Assembly: GCA_946894095.1 (NCBI GenBank)
Contig: OX335650.1
Coordinates: 1,302,001-1,366,000, forward strand
Source of the DNA: Incurvaria masculella
Lineage: Eukaryota; Arthropoda; Insecta; Lepidoptera; Incurvariidae
Length of the DNA stretch: 64,000 bases
Direction: 5' to 3'
The position numbers and the translations under genes were made by a program. Positions 49,901 to 58,900 of this stretch are shown here, piece after piece. The notes under the pieces are model-generated. The model saw only the letters and a program-made list of their open reading frames with translations. It had not been told where the DNA came from and searched no databases. Positions within the stretch are counted from its first letter, which is position 1. Each line of letters begins with the position of its first letter.

Positions 49901-52900
49901 GTGCATGTCGGGGCGAGGAATTGAACCCAGACCTCTGGCATGCTAGTCTAGTCCCCGTGCCACTAGGTTACGAGCCGTTGCAGCTTGCATGCAAGCGCTA
50001 GCACAAGAGAAACGGGCTTTAATTATGTGGCGGTGCTAAGGCCGGGGGTGCGGCAGCGCACGGCGGCGGCTCCTGTTACATTCAGTTCCAGTGTCGCTTG
50101 GCTTGGAGTTACGGGAGCCTGCAGGTCTATTCCTGGCATTCCGTAATCAGGAATCAGGAATCCTGAGTCAAGGAAACCGCTTTTGTAGTGGTTTGCGGAA
50201 ATATTCCGGAGCATAGTTTTTTTAATTAATCAAGGTTTTCCGTAGAATACTCGCTTTGAAAATCACTATAAAAGCGGTTTTCTGGACTCAGGGTTCCTGA
50301 TTACTGATTACTGAATGCCAGGAATAGACCTGCAGTAGGTGGAGTAAATAGGCAAGTAGGTACATAGGGATGAGCATGGCAATGTTGTCACTCCTAACGG
50401 TGGGTCGAAAAACAGCAGAATTAGCAACAAAATAGTTTTTATTATGAGAATTTTATGAGATTTTTCTCTCTGTGATTTGTTAGGAAGATGTAGTTGTGCC
50501 GGTAAAAAGAACCTTCTGCAACGGTATAGGATCCCCAGTTTCTGCGATGCAATTTTGGCCTTGGATTCAATAAAGCACTCAAAAGACGTAGGATCTTTGG
50601 AGATGTTGCAGCCCAGTCCAGATGCTCCAGACAGGACTTTCTATACTTTTTCGAGAACATTATCCACCTTATTAACTACATAGCGTTGCGCCACAATCGG
50701 CTATGCGTCTCTGCTCCTCCAATCCCTGACATACCCCTCATGCTTCGTGGTGTCATCCAGTCTGGTGCAACTCTCTTAGTAAAAAACGTTATATGAAACG
50801 GGTGCTGACAGCAATGGCGGCTATATCGATTGGACTGACAGTTAGTACACGTTTAATACATTCTGGTGAATGTATGGGGTGACAGTACACAAATGTATGA
50901 CAGTGTCGACTCTTAATACGCAGTGATTATACACTCTTTGATGTCATCAGTGTAACTTTAAATCATTCCTAGTGACCGTAAAGCGAATAATAGAGAAGTA
51001 ATCCTGGATATTGTTCAAAACAAATTTAAGAACAAAGTGACCGTATATCAGTAACATCATCGGTATATACCATCTTCTATTGTAACGAATTCTGAGACGT
51101 ATTGAATATTTGAGGTATGGCAATGAAAAATATGTGAGAATATTTTGTTATTTGAATCTATCTACCAAGCTAGATATATATCGTCAATGTAAGAGGATTA
51201 CTTGGAAGATTCATAGGAAATAATAAATGTATGCACAAAGGTTTCATATTTCATTGTCTTGTAGCTTTGATAGAAAATGCTAGACAGCATCGTACAAAAT
51301 GTAAATGGCCTATTTCTTCCTAGGTATATTTTTGTGGACGGGTTGCTCTAAATAGATATCCTGATCAAATACTTTCTTTGAATTGTCTGTGAAATCTTCG
51401 ACCGTGACGAAAAAGACTAGACTATAATTTAGAGAAAAATATTAATCATAATCAAATAATTAAATTAAAAATTAAATATTGAAGTATTCAGTATCTCATC
51501 GTGACAAACTGCCTTTTACTTTGAAAATCTCAGAGTTTCATCAACAAAAGGCCTAATGAGAAATAAAGCTCGCTGATTTGACACAATAAGTTATGACGCC
51601 TCCACCTCCCTTCGTAACTTATTTATCTGACGGGCGAGGGACACTAAAGAGACAAGGTATGTCTGGAAAAAAATACGCTGCTCATTCATTGCAGGGTTCT
51701 CTCTCTTGGCAATGCTGATTGTAAAATGGTTCGTCTTATACTATCATTTGATCTTAAAACGAAAGAAATGCGTTTCCATTCGGATTTAGTCTGACGGAAC
51801 ATAGCCGGTATTTTCTCTTACATTAAACCCCACTGATCACCCTTCAAGTAAATTAGCATTATGGTAAGCCTATTGTAAACGGTAGATAGAATCAATATCA
51901 GGTAAGCGGTTCTTATGTTATGCAGATGGCAAGACAGACTGACGGAAAAGTTGGATTAATTAGGTTAAATGATGTTCTAGACATCTCATGTTCCCACATG
52001 AATGATGAATGATGTTCTAGTTCTCATAAATAAATCGAATGCGGCTAATACGAACAATTTTTTAGGTAGAAAATACAAGATTTTCCATAAGGGTCATTAA
52101 CTAGGTTGGTTACTAATTCAAACGAAACATATATATGATACTTTTGAGGTTACCGCGGTCGTTAGACATGTTTGAAAAATGTTACGGCTTTTCACGCGAC
52201 AGCAGACGTGCTGCGCACGAGCGCGACGGATGCCTCCTTGACAACTCGAATTTGATTAGCTCGAAACGTCGGAGAATATCTCTACCTGCCGCGTGAAAAG
52301 CCGTAACATTTTTGAAACATATATATATGTTGAAGCTGGTCTTCTACTAAAACAAGTTTTCGATGAATAAAATAAAAAAAAGATTAAAAACTTCATCTAA
52401 AAGAGCCGAAACTCCAGCAGTACCTTTAATACTGGCGGTGTTACCTCTTTGAATTTCGAGGCTTATTCGCCGGACAAAATGTGCCCCGTACCTGGGATCA
52501 CCGGAACTTTCATTTAAAAGTTTGCCTAATGTTGAAGCGAAGGTTATCGCTTCTGGTGACCGAAAGTCTCGACGGCGAAAGCTAAAAACTCAAAGGAACT
52601 CGCCACGCATTATTATTACAATACTATTTGTAATTTACTATATAATAGTTAAATTACTGACTGATGAGATTTAAATTTGAAACGAAGCAAACTTTTTTCA
52701 AAAGACCGGAAATCGTCTGTTGGCGGATGCCATCCCATTTTCATAATATTTTGCTAACTACATAGTCCTGATTTTCATCGCGGTCTAACTTCGACATTGG
52801 CTGCGCAGCTCGCTAACAAGTTGTGATTGTGCAGGGTATATTCGCTCCCACAAAGATCGGTAAAGAAGCGCAAATAAATTTAAATATATGTATGTAAAGG

Positions 52901-55900
52901 CCAGTTATATATGAACCTCATATCAAAAAATAAGAATGTGCTCTGTCTCCAATTTTCGATCCAACTTAAACGTGCATGCCATGCCACACGCAAACAAATC
53001 GAAGAAGTATTGGATGGTTTATGTGTTTACATCGCTCGCGGTTGGGATATTTGGACTGTGTGACTCTCTTGCTCTTGGCAAAGATTGATAAGAGTAATCT
53101 CCCACCTATCCTATACAATGGTATTACTATACCCTATAGTTCAAGGGTTAAAAATTTAGGTATTTTCCTTGACGAGTCACTGTCTTGGGTTTATCATACG
53201 GGTCAAGTCTGCAGGAAAATATATGGAGCCATGCACACTCTCTGGCGTCTCAATCGCCTCATACCAATCGAAACTAAAATCAAGTTGGTTCAGTCGCTAA
53301 TTCATCCTATTTTAGACTATGGTGACATCTGTAATCTTAACCTAAACGAGGAGCTTCTAGACAAACTAGATCGCTTGCTTAATTATGGAATTCGTTATAT
53401 CTTTGGTTTGAGGAAGTTTGATCATATATCCACCTATCGTGCAAAACTAAAATGGCTTAATATTTGCCAGAGGCGTAATATGCATGTTCTCTCTCTTCTT
53501 TACTTAATCTTAAATGATCCCAAATCCCCACTTTATCTTAAAGAACGCTTCAAATATCTCTCTTTTCATGGTGTACCACTTAGGTCTGCAGATAATCTCC
53601 TGCTCCTTATTCCGTCACATTCTTCCACTGCTTATTCGGGTTCTTTTACAGTTCACTCAGCACGATTGTGGAATCAATTGCCTCTTACTATTAGGGAAAG
53701 TGCTTCGTTGTCTATTTTTAAGGTAAAATTAAAATCCTGGTACTTGACATGTTATAACAATTAAATCAATCAAATATTTTCTGTTTATATAGTTTTAAGT
53801 TATCTAATGTTTTCTAAGTGTGATTATGGTGCTTAGTTTTAAGTAATTTATTGTTTCTTGCTACCTCTTAATATATTTTCTAATATTAAGGTTAGCTGTT
53901 AGAGATTGCCTTTGGCAATAAGCTCGCCTTTGCATACTATGTAACAGTTGTAAGCAATAAAGAATATTTTCATTTCATTTCATTTCATTTCATTTCATTT
54001 CATTTCATTTCATTACGACGCGCGATCGGTTTCCATAATATGCATGATTTGTTCATACGGCGGCGTCAGGAGCAGGTTTTCTCTTTTGCGATAAGAACAG
54101 ATACTACACGCCGGGATATTGTTTAGAGAAAGATATGTCAAAAGTTGTTTAAGGCGATAGTACCCTTTTCCAGTCGCTTTGAGTGTTTGTAAATTAATTA
54201 TTCTATTTCATTACTTATACTAAATTGGGCGGAATAACTGAGATAAAATCTCTGACAGATCATTAGTTTCCCAACGGAACTAGAAAACGTATGATTTGTG
54301 CTCAATCGATTTTCATAATAGATAGTCATTTTGTTATGGCGGGGAGTAAATTTAAAATGATCTATCTAGAGCATATGAACAAAGTTCAAAGAATAACTAC
54401 AATACAATTATTTTCATTGAGATTCCACTCATGAAAAGATTGCGATGGAATACACGCACATTCGTAAATGGAGGAGCGAAAGTCATGTTGGCTTGAGAGT
54501 ATTTTCAAAAGCTACTCTGAGCCGACATAAGATAGAATCTGAGAGATATAATTTGGTTAAATACAGAGGCAGAAAGTACTCTCAACGCTTTAAGAATTCC
54601 AAAGGAATACGAGTTGTATTGCTTTGTGCCTTAAATAATCTCCTTACTTTGTGCAAATGATTGATTGATCTTTTTATAAGTTCTGGTCATTCCATTAAAA
54701 TGTTGCATTTTGTTATCGCCGTTGCAGCCTTCGGCATAGGCTCCATGATCTACTCAGGCTTGGAGTTCGGGCAGTACTGGGAGCTGGAGCGGGACACCAA
54801 CTGCCACAACGTGCTGCTCGCCCTCACGCCCGCCACTCGCATGCTCTTCATCTTCATCCAGATGTACTTCATATTCCTCAACAATGAGGTGAGAGGTTTT
54901 ACCATTATTCAAATAAAATGATTTGGGGTTTACTGTCCTTTGAATACATTACACATTTTTACTTCTTTGAAGTGAAACTTATTTGCTGGCGGGGTCAAAA
55001 TTGAGATCATAGAAGGAAATTTTTTTAGTGCTAGAACCACAGCAGCGTTTCCCCTCTAACGAATATACTAGTGGGGAAAGGAAAAACGACGGGAAGGAAA
55101 TGAGGGGGGAAAGACATAACATAACATGCGTACTATACTCATGATAAGCAAGAAGTTTTACTTTTATCGCGCGTGGCCTCCATGCACAAAATTATTGTCT
55201 TACATTGAATATTTGTTGTTGTTAAAACTATAATCTTGTTTGAATCTTAATTTGATTTTTGTTTATCGTTTAAAAAATACTACATATTTCTCATTTGCTT
55301 AATGTTCACGAGAACAAAGCTCTCAAGTTATATGCTTATGGAGATTTTATTTATTTGACAAGTCTAAAAATCCAAAAAAGATTGCCATTGAAATAATTAA
55401 GAATAAAAAGAAAATTCCGATCTAAAGTAAAGTCGCCGCTTTATTGCAGATGAAGGTGTACAAACACAAGATCGTGGCGCGGTTCGGTCTAATGCACATG
55501 GTGGGCACCAACCTCAGTGTGTGGCTCAACGTGCTCGTCCAAGAGACCAAGCATGAGATCCTCACCTTCTACAACCCCGAGAACCATACCATCAGGCTCT
55601 CACATAGACTCGGTAATAACTTTGACTGTGCTACAGAACCAACTTGGCGTGTGGATAACGTGCTCATCTAGACTGTAACCTGTTTGTGAAGGAGCGTTGA
55701 CATCATAGACCCAGCATAGCGCGCTGTGCTTACAAGACGAACAAAGCTTGGGAGTGAGACGTCAACTTAAGTATCACTACCGCGAGTTAGAGGGAGATGG
55801 AACAAATCTGCTCAATGAGACCACTTCTGAAGTCGTTATCAATACATTGGAGTCGCGCTCATGGAATGTGAAATGTTTTTTTGTGAAATCTTTATGATTT

Positions 55901-58900
55901 CTCTAGTTTTCCTTAAAGAAAGCATGGTGACCTGTCAATTTATAGATTATTTAGTGAACGAAAGTAAAAAACCCGGACAAAGCCCTTTTATAATGGTAAA
56001 TAACGGGTGACCAGTGTTCTACGTCGATCAAATTTCTTAACTTTTAAAACTTAAAACTAACGTAAAACTTAAAACATAACTTCAGATCATCATTTAGAAG
56101 CTACACAGCGATTTCGATTTTTTTTTAGTAAAATAAGAAATTTCAGTACATTTTGTATTAAATGATTTTGGTCTCATCCGTCAGTTGACTCTGTATGTCT
56201 TTACATTCTAAGCCTATGGTTAACATTCTAAAGGGAACTCTGTCAACATATTCTTCTTCGCCCATGAAATGGATGTCCACGCATTCCATTAGTCACAGCG
56301 TGTAATGCCCGCATATAGCGTGCGGCAGAGAGCGGAAGCTCTAGCTTAGGGGACAGTGCAGCGTCTCTGAAGTGATTTGTACGTAGAGAGTCACTGGCGA
56401 CCCGTCCCGGCGGCCAAGCTGCTTCCATCAACCGTTGTCCGTCGCGTTCAGGGTTGCTAACTCCTAAAACGTAAAACCTTTTTCGGTTTATAATATGAAC
56501 AAAACGGGTGATAGTGCACTGCCTTGCGGAACGCAATATTTTATTTATGAGAGGTGGGACTGAACATAAATATAAAGTCACTGACTTGCGAGGTATCAAC
56601 GCAACTTTTTCCTGCGAAAAGTAAATAACGAATGAATGATTTATCTTTAGATATTTATAATTCACATTGGCATTAAGTTTATGGATTTATTGGCCAATTT
56701 GTATCTATTTCCAGTAAGCTTGATTTAATTTCCCGCTGGTGTGTACAGCAGGTTTGGTATTTTTGATAGATGCCACAAATACTGCCATGATAACCTATCT
56801 TACCGCATTCCCGAATTTATAAGGTACAATGCCAGGACCTTTGTTTTCTTCTAAATACAGCTACATTGAACTATTTGGAAAGCACGGACAATTTTTGCAT
56901 TGCCGCGTCGACCATCTTTTGGTAAATTTTTAACCCACCTAGGCGGACGTAACCCTACTACACAAAAGCTTGCATCCGTGAACAAATGCACTTATTCAAC
57001 ATCCGGACTTTCTTCATTTTAAATTGATAAATACGATCCTTGAGATTTTGGTGTGGATTCGTTTTGTGACGCTACTTTGATTCTGTGAAATTAAATTATG
57101 CCATGTGACGGCATGTGCGCAAGTGAAATCGTGAGTTAAAATTTAAAAAAAAACTGCTAAGTGCGATTTTACTATTTGTCGTCATAGCAGCAACAGAAAT
57201 ACACACTCTGTCAAGATATCAGCTGTCGACCTATTACGGTTCATTAGATACAGCCACACTACAGACTGACGGATGGACGGACGGACAGCGGACACTTAGT
57301 AATAGGGTTCGGCTTGGCGCCCTCTGGGTAGGGAACCCTAAAAATTCATCAGCCAGATCAGGCAGCTATTGACAACCCTGCATCTGCCGACAAGTTGTAG
57401 CTGAAGTTGGCGCGTGACTGCAACACCCCTCCCCCTTCCTCCCGCGACCCCTCCCCTCCGCCCTCTGCCCTCGCCAATCGATACTATAACACGGGACCAC
57501 ATGCCGACACAACGGACTCGATACCGCGCCAACACTTCCGGACAAAGCAGACTCTTCTCTACATGAATTGTTATTTTCTGTAACTTCATTTGACGATCAA
57601 AAAATTTGGTTCACCTACGAGATCAGGTTGAATTTTTTGAAATAAAAAAATATATATTGCAATGAGTGGACAATAACGTCGATTTTCAGTTTGTGTTTGT
57701 ATTGGCGAGTTTTGGGATAACACGACTGAGTCAGTATGTCTAAGCAAATCACGTCCCACCTGGCGGGTGGTCTTCCCACACTGATAATAATACGTAACTA
57801 GAAGAAAACGTAGAAAATCTCCCCTATTAAAGCCAATGGCAGGAATTTTCTTTAAATTTTCTATATGCCTAGCAGGGTAGTATTCTATTTGTATATTTTT
57901 ATATACGGCTAAAATAGACAAAAACACGGACAATTCTCATTGAGGTTTCGACTATCTTTTATTGGATGGGATGTTACCAACCGGGGCGATTACAATGAAC
58001 GGCCTAGGCTGCAATTGAGTGGCGTTACTCAACCACTTGGCGCCGAAATATACACTCGGTCATACAGCTCCGGAAAACTCACGTACATAGGTACCGCCCC
58101 AAATTCTTCAATACGGTATTACCTCCTAGCAGGGTTAATCAATGTTTAGATTGCAAAAGTTTGATTCATTTGTTTGCATGTTGATTGGTTCTGATTACTA
58201 TTATAATACATTCTGTAGGAATAGAGAGTATGCTCGGGTAAACAAAAAACAAATTAATAGTTTGAGAAAACCGAGCTAAACAATGTTTAGATTGCAATTG
58301 TATGTTGATTAGTTCTGATTAATATTATGAAATCTCCGGTAGGACAGCGAGTATGCTCGGGTAAATGAAAAAAAATTAAAAGTTCAGTTCAATCAGCCTT
58401 GGTAGCCCAGCGGTGCGACGGCTTGCAGTTCGATAAGCCTGGTGAAGCAACCCTGAGCGCGGTTGGGTTCTAGATGGGTGAACATTTCAACCGTTGAAGC
58501 TGGCCGTGGTTCGGGTTACACGTAAAACTCTACGTCCTCTTCCTTACTTCCCATCGCATTGAATGAACGTTGGTCGAAGCGGATATGAAAATTGTTCGCG
58601 GTTTCCATATAGTTCAACGTTGTTGAGCAATATAAGGAAGGTCCTGGCATGGCACCTAGTTCCCATGTGGTGTATTCAGCTTATATTACGACAGTTTTAT
58701 AGCTATCCATGTCCAGTTACATAAACATATTATTGGAGAAAACACAGCAGAGGTAGTCTATGGTTAGATTGCAAAAGTTTGATACATTTCTTTGTACGAT
58801 GATTGGTTCTGATTACTATTATGATATCTATGGTATATAGGGACAGGGAGCATACTCAGGTAAACAAAAACATATTAAGAGTTGGAGAGAGCTTAGAATG

